In this document: in pieces, positions 25,656 to 34,175 of the stretch | How positions within the stretch are numbered: the first letter of the stretch is position 1 | How the letters are laid out: every line of letters begins with the position of its first letter | Source: Candidatus Lindowbacteria bacterium RIFCSPLOWO2_12_FULL_62_27 | GTDB taxonomy: Bacteria; Lindowbacteria; 2-12-FULL-62-27 | NCBI GenBank assembly: GCA_001784175.1 | Contig: MFPR01000004.1 | Coordinates: 248,001-312,000, forward strand | Direction: 5' to 3' | DNA length: 64,000 bases | Notes under the pieces: generated by a model | Databases searched by the model: none | What the model was told of the DNA's origin: nothing | Seen by the model: only the letters and a program-made list of their open reading frames with translations | Program-made: the position numbers and the translations under genes

Positions 25656-25680
25656 GAAAGGCGAATAGATACGAGAAGAG

Positions 25681-27039
25681 TCACGAAAGCCCGTATTTTT
25701 TGAGTTTGTAGTTCAGCAGTTGCTTGGAAAGCCCGAGCGCCCGCGCGACGGAGGCCTTGTTCCGGTTGTGGCGCTGGAGCGCGTCCTGAATCAGCGTGCG
25801 CTCGTAGGCCTCGACCAGCGCCGCCAGCGTGCCAGCCGCGGCGGAGGCGGCCGGAATCGGCGCGGGGGAGGAGGCGTGTTCCGAAAGATCGATTTCGTCC
25901 GAAGGGGAGAGGAGCGCGGCGCGTTCGATGACGTTCTGAAGTTCGCGGACGTTGCCGGGCCACGGCGCGGTGAGCACGAATTTTCGCGAGGGTTCCGAGA
26001 GCCGCAACTCCGGCCGGTGATATTTTCGTCGAAGCTGATCGACAAAGCGGTCCACGAGCGGCGGAATATCGGCGCGCCGTTCCCGGAGGGGCGGGATGTG
26101 AAGGCGGCCGACATTGAGCCGAAAGAAGAGATCGTCGCGGAACCGGCCGGCGGCGACCTCCTCATCGATCTTGCGGTTCGTGGCCGCGATGATCCGCGCG
26201 TCGGAGGAGATCGTCGATTGCCCGCCGAGTCTCAGAAACCCGTGGCCGTCGAGGACGCGCAGGAGTTTGGGCTGGAGCGCCTGGGGAAGCTCGCCGATCT
26301 CGTCCAGAAAAAGCGTGCCGCCGGAGGCGAGTTCGAATTTGCCCTTGCGCAGGGCCGCGGCGCCGGTGAAAGCGCCTTTTTCGTAACCGAAGAGTTCCGC
26401 TTCGAGCAGAGGCTCTGGGATCGCGGCGCAATTGAGGGCGACAAACGCCTCGGAGGCGCGGCGGCTCCGCGAGTGAATGAACCGCGCCACCACCTCCTTG
26501 CCGGTCCCGCTCTCGCCGGTCAAAAGCACCGGCGCGTCCGCCGCCGCAAGCCGGACGGCGTCGGCGAACAACTGCGCGGTCCGCCGGTCCGCCTGAACGG
26601 GCGTCGCCATCGGGACGGCCCCGGCCCGCTCGACGGTGAGCGCCGCGAGATCCCGGACGCGGTCGCGCAGCCGCCAGGACTCAAAGGCGCGCCGGACGGT
26701 ATGAACGAGATGCTCGTCCTCGTAGGGTTTCTGGAGATAATCAAACGCGCCAAAGCGCAGTGCCTCGACCGCGGATTCGAGCGAGGCATTGCCTGTGAGC
26801 AAAATCACGGCGGGTTTCGTCGCGAGGTCCGCCGCGATCTTGAGCAAATCCAGCCCGGACCCATCCCCGAGCCGAAGATCGGTCAAAATCACCTCAGGCG
26901 CCGCGCGCTCCAGTTCCCGCCGCGCCCCGGCCACGCTGTCGACGCGGGCCACCGACACGCCGTTCATGCGCGACGCCAGCAGGCGCTCCAGCGCCACGCC
27001 GAGGGCGGGGTCGTCCTCCACCAGCAAGAGATGGCTCAT
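25681..27039 (-). CDS. Sigma-54-dependent NtrC-family response regulator
   Basis: The 452-residue protein has a receiver (residues 1-120: HLLLVEDDPALG, phosphoacceptor Asp in VILTDLRLGDGSG, Lys in YLQKPYEDEH). An AAA+ domain follows with Walker A GESGTGKE, the sigma-54 contact loop GAFTGA, Walker B GGTLFLDEIGEL, and PWPGNVRELQN. The C-terminus is a Fis-type helix-turn-helix (NRNKASVARALGLSKQLLNYKLKKYG). I start at ATG 27039; an upstream in-frame extension crosses a hairpin and lacks conservation. No histidine kinase is adjacent. PilR and related regulators of pili share this architecture, and a minor pilin operon lies 2.4 kb away, but the target is not shown. Confidence 0.93.
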   Translation of the reverse strand: MSHLLLVEDDPALGVALERLLASRMNGVSVARVDSVAGARRELERAAPEVILTDLRLGDGSGLDLLKIAADLATKPAVILLTGNASLESAVEALRFGAFDYLQKPYEDEHLVHTVRRAFESWRLRDRVRDLAALTVERAGAVPMATPVQADRRTAQLFADAVRLAAADAPVLLTGESGTGKEVVARFIHSRSRRASEAFVALNCAAIPEPLLEAELFGYEKGAFTGAAALRKGKFELASGGTLFLDEIGELPQALQPKLLRVLDGHGFLRLGGQSTISSDARIIAATNRKIDEEVAAGRFRDDLFFRLNVGRLHIPPLRERRADIPPLVDRFVDQLRRKYHRPELRLSEPSRKFVLTAPWPGNVRELQNVIERAALLSPSDEIDLSEHASSPAPIPAASAAAGTLAALVEAYERTLIQDALQRHNRNKASVARALGLSKQLLNYKLKKYGLS

Positions 27040-27079
27040 GTTGGTCGGCAGTATACGCGCGCGGCGGTGCGCCTTCAAG

Positions 27080-27100
27080 CGGCCGCCTTGCAAAGGCGGC
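27080..27100. repeat. Perfect hairpin between divergent genes
   Basis: GGCCGCCTT-GCA-AAGGCGGCC is a perfect 9-bp stem with a 3-base loop. It lies between the sigma-54 regulator start and the TMTC-like gene start. It resembles the C/G-run palindromes elsewhere, with TTGCAAA at the centre. It could be a small repeat or a regulatory hairpin. Confidence 0.55.
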
Positions 27101-27126
27101 CGGAAGCGTGGCATAAGTAGCAAACG

Positions 27127-28734
27127 ATGAGCCAACCCCTCCCTTCGGAACCGAGGCGTTTCGCATGGTGGCCGTTCGCGCTGGTGGGATTCACGTGCGC
27201 GCTGTATTTCGACACCTTTTTTCATGAATTCACGTACGATGACATCGACTGCATATTGAAAAACGATGCCCTCCGGGATATATCGAATCTTGCCGCTCTT
27301 CTGGATCCCGCGCGTTACTTCGAAGTGGCCGTCGAGACGAGCTACCGGCCGGTGGTGACGCTGATGTACTTCATCGAGTCGGCGCTGTTCGGCACGAATC
27401 CGACCGGATTTCATGCGTTCGGGATCCTGCTTCACGCCGCCTGCGGCGTCCTGACGGCATCGCTCTGTCTCAGGCTTGGATTGGACAGGCCACCGGCGTT
27501 TTTTGCGGCGGCGGTCTTTTTGTCTCATCCGGCAGCGACCGAGGTCGTGAACAGCGTCGGATTTCATGAGGACCTGATCGCCCTTTTCTTCCTGCTTGCC
27601 GCTCTCACCATGACGCTCCATGGAACCGCCGGCAGGCCCGTTCAAATGGTTGGCGCAACACTTTTATATTTTCTGGCGCTGTTGTCGAAAGAGGTGTCGA
27701 TCTTCTTTCCGTGCGCTGTCTGGTTCATTCTTCGCCGGCAGGGGTGGGACGTCGGGCAGCGGCTCAGGATGATGGCGTGGCTGGGCGCGGCGCTCGCGAT
27801 CTATGCCATGTTGCGGTTCTCCGTGTTCCTGCCGCCGCCCGATGTCAGAACCATTTACAAACCCGGGGACATGCCGGTGAAGGAGACGGTGTTGACGATG
27901 TCGGTGATCGCCGTGAATTACATTCGTCTGTTTTTCCTCCCGATCGGCCTCTGCGCCGCCCATCCCGTGTTTGTTTATACGCAGATCAATGCCGTCGCGG
28001 CGGCGGCGATCGCGGTCCTTGCGGGGTTCGGCGCGCTGTTTGTCCGATCCCGGCTTTTCCCCGTGCGGCTGGGGGGACTGTGGTGCGCGCTATTTTTATT
28101 GCCGGTGTCTCAAATCGTCGCCACCGCGCAACCCTCGAGCGAACGGTTCCTGTACGTGCCCCTCGCCGGCGCCACCATCGCGTTCGTCGCGGCATGGGAT
28201 GACCATTTTTCCGATTCGCGCGTTTGGCGCCGATGGATTCCCTGCCTCATCGTACTCGCGCTGTCCGCGCTGACGTTCCAGCGCAATCCGGTCTGGCGGA
28301 CACAGGAAATATTGTTCAAGAATGTTGTGAGGAAATATCCCAACAGCAGTTTTGCGCTCAACGCGCTGGGCGCACGCGCATTTGGCCTCGGATACGATGC
28401 CCTGGCCGAATCCTATTTCAAACAGGCCATCGCCCATCAACCCGCCAACTACCACTACCTGGCCAACCTCGCCACGCTGTATTTTCGGATGATGCGATAC
28501 GCCGAATCGATCCCGATTCTCGAGGACATGATGGCGATCCATCCGGAAGACGGCAATCCCCGGCTGAAACTCGCGTGGTCCTACTGGATGACCGGCGACT
28601 ACGAGAAGTGCCGCCGGCAGGTCAAAACGCTCCGGCGTGTCCCGCTCCGCGACACGCGGGACCAGGCGTCCTTCAAGGAACTGGAAGGCAATATCGCGGC
28701 GCTAGGCGATACCGGATCCATCCGGCCGCGATAG
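27127..28734 (+). CDS. TMTC-like GT-C glycosyltransferase with TPR repeats (beta type)
   Basis: The 535-residue protein has about ten membrane segments (residues 15-400), then TPR repeats (about 400-520). The first external loop has the GT-C acidic pair D38-D39 (FTYDDIDCILKND), then ETSYRPVVTLMYFIESALFGTNPTGFHA and HPAATEVVNSVGFHEDLIALFF. This layout is that of TMTC proteins, which in animals O-mannosylate proteins. It is closest to the gene at 34172 (HPAAAEAVNAVGFLED); I call these two the beta type. A hydrophobic lipid-linked sugar donor is likely; the acceptor is unknown. The gene is single, divergent from the sigma-54 regulator. Confidence 0.82.
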   Translation: MSQPLPSEPRRFAWWPFALVGFTCALYFDTFFHEFTYDDIDCILKNDALRDISNLAALLDPARYFEVAVETSYRPVVTLMYFIESALFGTNPTGFHAFGILLHAACGVLTASLCLRLGLDRPPAFFAAAVFLSHPAATEVVNSVGFHEDLIALFFLLAALTMTLHGTAGRPVQMVGATLLYFLALLSKEVSIFFPCAVWFILRRQGWDVGQRLRMMAWLGAALAIYAMLRFSVFLPPPDVRTIYKPGDMPVKETVLTMSVIAVNYIRLFFLPIGLCAAHPVFVYTQINAVAAAAIAVLAGFGALFVRSRLFPVRLGGLWCALFLLPVSQIVATAQPSSERFLYVPLAGATIAFVAAWDDHFSDSRVWRRWIPCLIVLALSALTFQRNPVWRTQEILFKNVVRKYPNSSFALNALGARAFGLGYDALAESYFKQAIAHQPANYHYLANLATLYFRMMRYAESIPILEDMMAIHPEDGNPRLKLAWSYWMTGDYEKCRRQVKTLRRVPLRDTRDQASFKELEGNIAALGDTGSIRPR

Positions 28735-28755
28735 CCGGCGGGAGCACGGGAGCCG

Positions 28756-29352
28756 CTACTCTTCCACCGCCAACATGCCCTCGAGGATCTGTTCCGACGC
28801 CGCCTTCAAACCTTTGACTCTCTCGATTTCTGGACAGTCCGGATACTTCGCGATCAGGATTTCCGCCTCTTTAATCGTCTTTGCGTGATCCTGCCGGGCC
28901 AGATAAAAATTGACGACTTCAAGATAATACATTCCGGCGCGTTTGGAATCCGGCTCGATCTGCGCGGATTTCTTGGCGTATTGGATGGCCTTGTCCAGGT
29001 GGCCAAGCTTGTCGTACGCCTTCGCCACCATGTGATACGCCTCCGGGGCGCCGGACAGATTCTCATTGACGACGACATTCAGGAGGCCGAACATCTCATG
29101 CAGGTGCGATTTTTGTTGAGTGGCGCCGTACAATTCAAAGGCCGTCGCGGCGCCCGCGATGAGGATGCGGCTGCGCGCGTCTCCGGTTTCGTCCACATAC
29201 GCTTCCTTCGAGAATTTCAGCGCCTCGACAAGATCCTTTTTTCGAGTTTTGAGAAAATGCATCCGGTTCAGTTTCGCTTCCGGCGTCATCCCTCCGCCGC
29301 AATTCAGAACGAACGCCAGCGCAACCGCCAGCATCGCCATCCGGGCATTCAT
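28756..29352 (-). CDS. Secreted TPR protein, possible lipoprotein
   Basis: The 198-residue product starts with a hydrophobic signal (MNARMAMLAVALAFVLNC) whose Cys18 follows VLN. This is a weak lipobox, so lipid anchoring is possible but not certain. The rest is helical with TPR-like repeats, clearest at AYHMVAKAYDKLGHLDKAIQYAKKSAQIEPD. I do not recognise a specific family. It lies 3' of the pilX/gspK-like gene in the same direction and could be a pilus accessory or pilotin-type protein. It converges with the TMTC-like gene. Confidence 0.65.
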   Translation of the reverse strand: MNARMAMLAVALAFVLNCGGGMTPEAKLNRMHFLKTRKKDLVEALKFSKEAYVDETGDARSRILIAGAATAFELYGATQQKSHLHEMFGLLNVVVNENLSGAPEAYHMVAKAYDKLGHLDKAIQYAKKSAQIEPDSKRAGMYYLEVVNFYLARQDHAKTIKEAEILIAKYPDCPEIERVKGLKAASEQILEGMLAVEE

Positions 29353-29400
29353 GGTGTCACACTATCTTGGGGAGGCACCTGAAGGAAGAGGGCGAAAACG

Positions 29401-30528
29401 TCAGAAATTGCTGTCGTAGATGAAAAACGAATTTTCGTAATCGTAACTGCTGTTGACAATGTAGGGCGGGACGGGGAGGTCCCGTTTTTCGAAATACCAT
29501 TCCCGATTGGCGCAGTCCTGGTAGCCGGTGGCGGACCGCTTGATGATGCGCATGACCTGATACTGTGCCTCCCGGCAGCCGACGGTGGGGTCCGGGCAGG
29601 AGCCGGCGCCGGGATCCTTGACGACCCATCCCTGGGATTTGATGAGAAAGAATCCCTCGGAATTGAGCCGGCCGTAATTCTGCGCCACCCAGTTGATCTG
29701 GGTTCTCTGCGCGGTGTTCGTCGTGGGCGATGTAAACGCCGTGGCGTACGCCGACCATGCGCCCAAGTTGTTTGCCACACCCGTCGGGTTGTTGTCCTTC
29801 GTCCAGTCGTCATACACGGCATTGGCGTCCTGGCCGCTCCCGCCACGCCGGCATCGGAGGAGTTTGCGCGAGTAGGTGGGGGCGTTGGTGGACGTCGATC
29901 CCGCCACCAGTTTCATCATGGCGCCGATGATGTCCGGCGGGTCGAGCGCGCTGTAATCATCCTTGAGGTCCACCGTGTTGATGTTGATGGCAACGTCCCG
30001 GCCGTACGGCGAAACCCCGGTCACCCGGTCGTCGGACAGGCCGCCGACAAACGCATATTCGGAGATCGTCCAGTAATCTCCGTTCACGCACGAATTCGCC
30101 GCGGCGGCGTCGTAATTCGGAACCTTGTCGATGAGGGAGGCCGACTTGGCGCTGTTGGTCGCGTTGGCCTTGGGCCGGCCGGAGAGATCCACCACCAGAA
30201 CATGGAAATAGACGCCCTGGACGGAATCGAGCGCATAGGGGACGGTCGCGCCGGCGGTACTTTCCGTCACGAGGTACCAGTTCTCCCCGTGATGGTCGAC
30301 AGCGGATGAGCTGACGACATCCTGGACGAGGAGGCCGGCCGTGAGGCGGACGCCGGCCAGGGCCGCGAGACGGGCCTGGTCGCCGGAGAGCAGAAGCTGT
30401 GCGACGTTGATTTCTTTCGACCCGGCCGTGAGGTAGGCACTGGCCAGAGAAATGATAAACGCCAGAATGACGAGCGCCAGCAATGAAATGAATCCTTTCT
30501 GTGGCCTGCGCTCCCTTGTTCCGTTCAT
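29401..30528 (-). CDS. PilX/GspK-like type IV pilus or T2SS minor pilin
   Basis: The 375-residue protein has the prepilin leader GFISLLALVILAFIISLASAYL near residue 12, which is the form found in PilX/GspK proteins, with a basic tip before it. The body has a Cys-rich C-terminal third (CRRG, SCPDP, GCREAQ, DCANRE) and ends in an Asn-Phe. Type IV pilus tip or priming complexes are made by such proteins. A strong ribosome site (AAGGAGG) lies upstream. It is the last of four consecutive minor pilin genes. Family length varies widely. Confidence 0.82.
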   Translation of the reverse strand: MNGTRERRPQKGFISLLALVILAFIISLASAYLTAGSKEINVAQLLLSGDQARLAALAGVRLTAGLLVQDVVSSSAVDHHGENWYLVTESTAGATVPYALDSVQGVYFHVLVVDLSGRPKANATNSAKSASLIDKVPNYDAAAANSCVNGDYWTISEYAFVGGLSDDRVTGVSPYGRDVAININTVDLKDDYSALDPPDIIGAMMKLVAGSTSTNAPTYSRKLLRCRRGGSGQDANAVYDDWTKDNNPTGVANNLGAWSAYATAFTSPTTNTAQRTQINWVAQNYGRLNSEGFFLIKSQGWVVKDPGAGSCPDPTVGCREAQYQVMRIIKRSATGYQDCANREWYFEKRDLPVPPYIVNSSYDYENSFFIYDSNF

Positions 30529-30559
30529 GACGGGTTCCTCCTTTTTATCACACGACGCA

Positions 30560-31264
30560 TCAGGGATACGTTGCGTTGTTTCTCATGGTGGAGACATCGA
30601 CGGCGAACGTATGATCATCCACCATGTTGTCCGGATCGTAAAAGGTAACCTTGATCCGGATTCTCGACGGGAACCCGAGTTCCGTTCCGGTATAGCTGTA
30701 GGTCCCGCTGCCGCCCGCCGGATTGCCGTCCTTGTCCCAAGCCGTAAAATCCAGGCTTCGCACATTCTGGGCGATCATCACATCGACGCCGCCGGTCCAG
30801 TAACTCGTCGCAATGGCGCTCAAGCGCCCCTCTTCCTGCCGGCGGTAGAGATACGTCTGCCCGCCCGAGGACACGACGTGATAATGGATTTCGGTGAGAT
30901 CGCCGTTTCGGGTCGCGCCCGACGTAAATTCGTCCTTCTGGTGCAGGTTGCCCGTGAAGGATATTTCCTCGCCGCCCACGCCGGCGGCCTGGATCACCAG
31001 CCACGGTTTGGGCGTCCGCGCGCTGGTTTCCCCATACATGCCGTAGGGGTGGAACGCGGAAGCGATTTCGCGCGTCATGCGCGTGAGGACGACCCTGGCC
31101 TGCTGGGCCATCTCGATTCTCTTTTTGAGGACACTGAGCGATTTTGTTCCATTGTAGATGACCTGCATCATCGCCATGAACATGAGTGACGAAATGGCCA
31201 CGGCCACCAGAAGTTCGATCAAGCTCATGCCCCGCCGGCTGTCCAAGTCTCTCACCGCCATCAT
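30560..31264 (-). CDS. PilW/GspJ-like minor pilin
   Basis: The 234-residue protein has the class III prepilin signal GMSLIELLVAVAISSLMFMAMM with the Glu at +5, cut by PilD. The length and the pattern of the globular part (EMAQQARVVLTRMTREIAS, then a beta-rich C-terminus ending DDHTFAVDVSTMRN) fit PilW/GspJ. The start overlaps the stop of the pilV-like gene by four bases, so it is translationally coupled. Confidence 0.85.
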   Translation of the reverse strand: MMAVRDLDSRRGMSLIELLVAVAISSLMFMAMMQVIYNGTKSLSVLKKRIEMAQQARVVLTRMTREIASAFHPYGMYGETSARTPKPWLVIQAAGVGGEEISFTGNLHQKDEFTSGATRNGDLTEIHYHVVSSGGQTYLYRRQEEGRLSAIATSYWTGGVDVMIAQNVRSLDFTAWDKDGNPAGGSGTYSYTGTELGFPSRIRIKVTFYDPDNMVDDHTFAVDVSTMRNNATYP

Positions 31265-31695
31265 CCCCCTCGAATCGTCTTGATCGACGACGCCTTGATC
31301 TGATGCTGCTTGCCCCTCAGGTCGTACGCTTTCACCGTGATCTCGACCTTGACCGATTTCCCCGTCAAATCGTACGGCGACGCCGACAGGCCGGCCGACG
31401 TGATGGGCGTCACCGCCGTCGTATAGGTGATGTTCCGGTAGGTCGGCACGTTAAACTCGGATTCAAAATCGCCGCCCGAGCTGGTGGGCAACGCCGCGGC
31501 GGCGTCGATCTGTTCCAGTTTCGACTGCGCGAGCATCCCCATCAGCATGTATTTTTTGTACATGTCCATTTCGGTCTGCATGTGAGTGATCATGTCGAGC
31601 GCCGCCGAAAGGCCGGTGGCGACGAGAAAGACGGCCACCAGCGCGTCGAGCAGCGCGAAGCCCTTCTCCTCGTGACTGCGGTTTGTCAGGGACAT
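31261..31695 (-). CDS. PilV/GspI-like minor pilin
   Basis: This 144-residue protein has the prepilin signal EEKGFALLDALVAVFLVATGLSAALDM. Asp replaces the usual Glu at +5 (GFALLD), an uncommon form seen in some PilV/GspI proteins. The rest matches PilV/GspI length and ends in a beta-rich domain (VKVEITVKAYDLRG). I choose ATG 31695; it overlaps the end of the gspH-like gene by 10 bases. Confidence 0.82.
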   Translation of the reverse strand: MSLTNRSHEEKGFALLDALVAVFLVATGLSAALDMITHMQTEMDMYKKYMLMGMLAQSKLEQIDAAAALPTSSGGDFESEFNVPTYRNITYTTAVTPITSAGLSASPYDLTGKSVKVEITVKAYDLRGKQHQIKASSIKTIRGG

Positions 31696-32276
31696 GACGT
31701 GGCCGCATCCGCACAATGTCGACGCTCCACCTGCACAAACGACGTTCGCTGATGAATAAAGAACGTAAACCACGCGGAATTGTCGCTCGTCGATGGCGTC
31801 GTCGGACCCGTGGACATTCTCATCATGACAAAATTCGAATAGGTTGGGGCGGTGCCGCCAGTCCCAGCCAGGTTGTAGCGCGAATCTCCCCGATGGAGAA
31901 ACTCCAATTTCGCCGGCGTTGTCGGTTTCACATACTCAAATTTCACGTCCGTCCATGTGGCCGGGATACTATACTGGCCGAACAGCGTTTCGGTACCCGC
32001 GTCGTAATCACGCTCATAATCGTTGTCGACCCAAATCAGAACCTGGTCGGTTCCCGACGGGTCGAGTTGCACCACCACATTCCGCCCGAGGGCCATGCCG
32101 GCCGCCGCCGCGCCCCTGATCAGCGACGCGACCTGCCCCGCGGCCGCAACAAGATGGTCTTTCGACTTGTCGCGCTTGTACTTCACAAAAGCCGCGCCGG
32201 CCGCCAAGGAGATGATCCCAACAACGACCAACAGCTCAATGAGTGAAAATCCGTACTCCGTTTTGCCATCGCGCAT
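31686..32276 (-). CDS. GspH/FimT-like minor pilin
   Basis: The 196-residue protein has the class III prepilin signal YGFSLIELLVVVGIISLAAGAAFVKY with Glu at +5, then a globular region typical of GspH/FimT (AAAGQVASLIRGAAAAGMALGRNVVVQLDP). It is the first gene of the gspH-pilV-pilW-pilX set, so promoter sequences should lie in 32277-32510. Together the four could form the tip that starts pilus or pseudopilus assembly. Confidence 0.85.
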   Translation of the reverse strand: MRDGKTEYGFSLIELLVVVGIISLAAGAAFVKYKRDKSKDHLVAAAGQVASLIRGAAAAGMALGRNVVVQLDPSGTDQVLIWVDNDYERDYDAGTETLFGQYSIPATWTDVKFEYVKPTTPAKLEFLHRGDSRYNLAGTGGTAPTYSNFVMMRMSTGPTTPSTSDNSAWFTFFIHQRTSFVQVERRHCADAATSCP

Positions 32277-32428
32277 AGATCATTACCCCGTGCAATATTC
32301 GTTCAACTTGCCCGTAGCCGGGCAGAAATGCCGTAAGGAACTGATCATTAGTTAGTAAATAAAACTGCCCCACCACAACGACCGCCCTTATGAGTAAAAA
32401 TAATTTGAAGATGGTAAAAAAATCAAGA

Positions 32429-32462
32429 CCCCCCTCTTTCCCCCCTTTGCAAGGGGGGATGA
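32429..32462. repeat. Palindromic C/G-run repeat (family E), intergenic copy
   Basis: CCCCCC...CCCCCCTTTGCAAGGGGGG forms a strong hairpin. It lies in the 237-base gap between the minor pilin operon and the TMTC-like gene at 32514. It may act as a bidirectional terminator or RNA stabiliser. Confidence 0.7.
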
Positions 32463-32513
32463 AGCGAGGGAATCCATATTCATTTGTCCACAGGACATGC
32501 TAATACATTGAAT

Positions 32514-34175
32514 ATGGCACAGGGAGCAGACCGCGCGAAACCATTTCTGGCTGGAGCGATCATCGTGTTGCTCACCTTCGCGGTATATGGGCAGACGTTG
32601 AAAGCGGGATTTGTCTGGGACGATGAAGGCAACATCCTGCGCAATCCCATGCTTCGATCGGTGGCCGGGCTTTTACGGATATGGACCGAGCCGCTGGCGG
32701 TCCCGCAGTATTATCCGATGACCTACACCACGTTTTGGATCGAGTACCGGCTTTGGGGACTCAATCCTTCCGGCTACCATGCCGTGAATGTACTGCTCCA
32801 TGCGTCCAATGCCGTTCTCCTCCACATCGTCCTGAGAACACTCGCCGTGCCCGGGGCGTGGCTGGCCGCTGCTGCCTTTGCCGTCCACCCTCTACACGTC
32901 GAATCGGTCGCGTGGGTGACGGAACGGAAGAACGTCCTGTCGACCTTCTTTTTTCTGCTGGCATTTCACAGGTTTCTGGCCTTCCGCCTAACGCGATCCG
33001 CCGGCGCCTATGTGGGCGCGCTCGGATTTTACATCTGCGCCCTCCTCAGCAAATCTACCGCGTGCATGATGCCGGTCATTCTTCTTGTCATCCTGTGGTG
33101 GAAGGAAGGCCGGCCGGGATGGAATGCAATCGCGCCGATCCTTCCGATGATGTTCCTCGGCGCGTGTATGGCGCTCGTGACGATGCGGGTGGAGACCGAG
33201 ATGGGGGCGTGGGGGCCCGAATGGTCACTGGGTGCAGGCGAGCGGATGGCGAATGCCGGCCGATCGCTGTGGTTTTATGTCTGGAAATTGATCTGGCCAA
33301 ATCCGCTGATGACGATGTATCCGCGCTGGTCGACGGACCCGGCGCAGGTCACGAGTTACATCTACGCCCTGTCCTCGGCCGCCGTCCTCTCCGCCCTCTG
33401 GCTCTTCCGCGACCGCATCGGCAAAGCGCCCGTAACGGCGGCGGCCGTGTATGCCGTCATGGTCTTTCCGTCGCTGGGATTTATCGATTTTTATTATATG
33501 CGGTACTCATTCGTGGCGGATCATTTCATCTATCCGGCCGACGCCGCGCTTCTGGCGGCATTTGCGTCGTGGCTGGGCCGGGGCCGGCGCCGATGGGTTG
33601 GCTGTGCGCTCCTGCTCGGCTGGGCGTGTCTCACGGCGAGCCACGCATCGGTGTTTCGAACCGAGGAGACCCTGTGGCGTGACACTCTGCGGAAAAATCC
33701 GCAGGCGTGGGCGGCTCACATCCACCTGGGTCTTGTGGAATCGAACCGCGGCGATGCGGTTGCCGCGAAAACGCATTTCCTGGCCGCTCTGAAGATCGAC
33801 CCCGGCAATCCGGAGGCGAACCTCGGCCTCGGCAACCTGCTCCTCGCCGAGGGCGACGCGGCCTCCGCGCTGAATCGCTATCTGGACGGCCTCCAAACCG
33901 ATCCCCATCGGGCCGAAACAAACATCAATGTCGCCCGCGTTCTCTTGGACTTGAACCGTCTGACGGAGGCCGAAGCGTACTTGTCGCGCGCCTTGGACCT
34001 TGATCCGGACCATCCCGTAGGCTTGAACAACTTTGGCGTCCTCCGCGCCCGGCAGGGCCGGTTGGCGGAGGCGATGGAGTATTTGACGCATGCCGTGAAC
34101 GCCGATCCGGACTACGAAGACGCGCGGCGAAATTACCGGACGGTCGATGCCGCGCTTCGCAAGTCCCGTCCCTAG
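32514..34175 (+). CDS. TMTC-like GT-C glycosyltransferase with TPR repeats (alpha type)
   Basis: The 553-residue protein has the same layout as the genes at 35672 and 37381. About ten membrane segments come first, with the GT-C acidic pair D36-D37 (FVWDDEGNILRN), then YYPMTYTTFWIEYRLWGLNPSGYHAVN, HPLHVESVAWVTERKNVLS and LLSKSTACMMPV. From about residue 400 come four or five TPR repeats with a strong match to the consensus (NPEANLGLGNLLLAEGDAASALNRYLDGLQTDP). I use ATG 32514; an upstream TTG (32484) is weaker. It is convergent with the beta-type gene at 34172, overlapping by four bases. Confidence 0.83.
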   Translation: MAQGADRAKPFLAGAIIVLLTFAVYGQTLKAGFVWDDEGNILRNPMLRSVAGLLRIWTEPLAVPQYYPMTYTTFWIEYRLWGLNPSGYHAVNVLLHASNAVLLHIVLRTLAVPGAWLAAAAFAVHPLHVESVAWVTERKNVLSTFFFLLAFHRFLAFRLTRSAGAYVGALGFYICALLSKSTACMMPVILLVILWWKEGRPGWNAIAPILPMMFLGACMALVTMRVETEMGAWGPEWSLGAGERMANAGRSLWFYVWKLIWPNPLMTMYPRWSTDPAQVTSYIYALSSAAVLSALWLFRDRIGKAPVTAAAVYAVMVFPSLGFIDFYYMRYSFVADHFIYPADAALLAAFASWLGRGRRRWVGCALLLGWACLTASHASVFRTEETLWRDTLRKNPQAWAAHIHLGLVESNRGDAVAAKTHFLAALKIDPGNPEANLGLGNLLLAEGDAASALNRYLDGLQTDPHRAETNINVARVLLDLNRLTEAEAYLSRALDLDPDHPVGLNNFGVLRARQGRLAEAMEYLTHAVNADPDYEDARRNYRTVDAALRKSRP

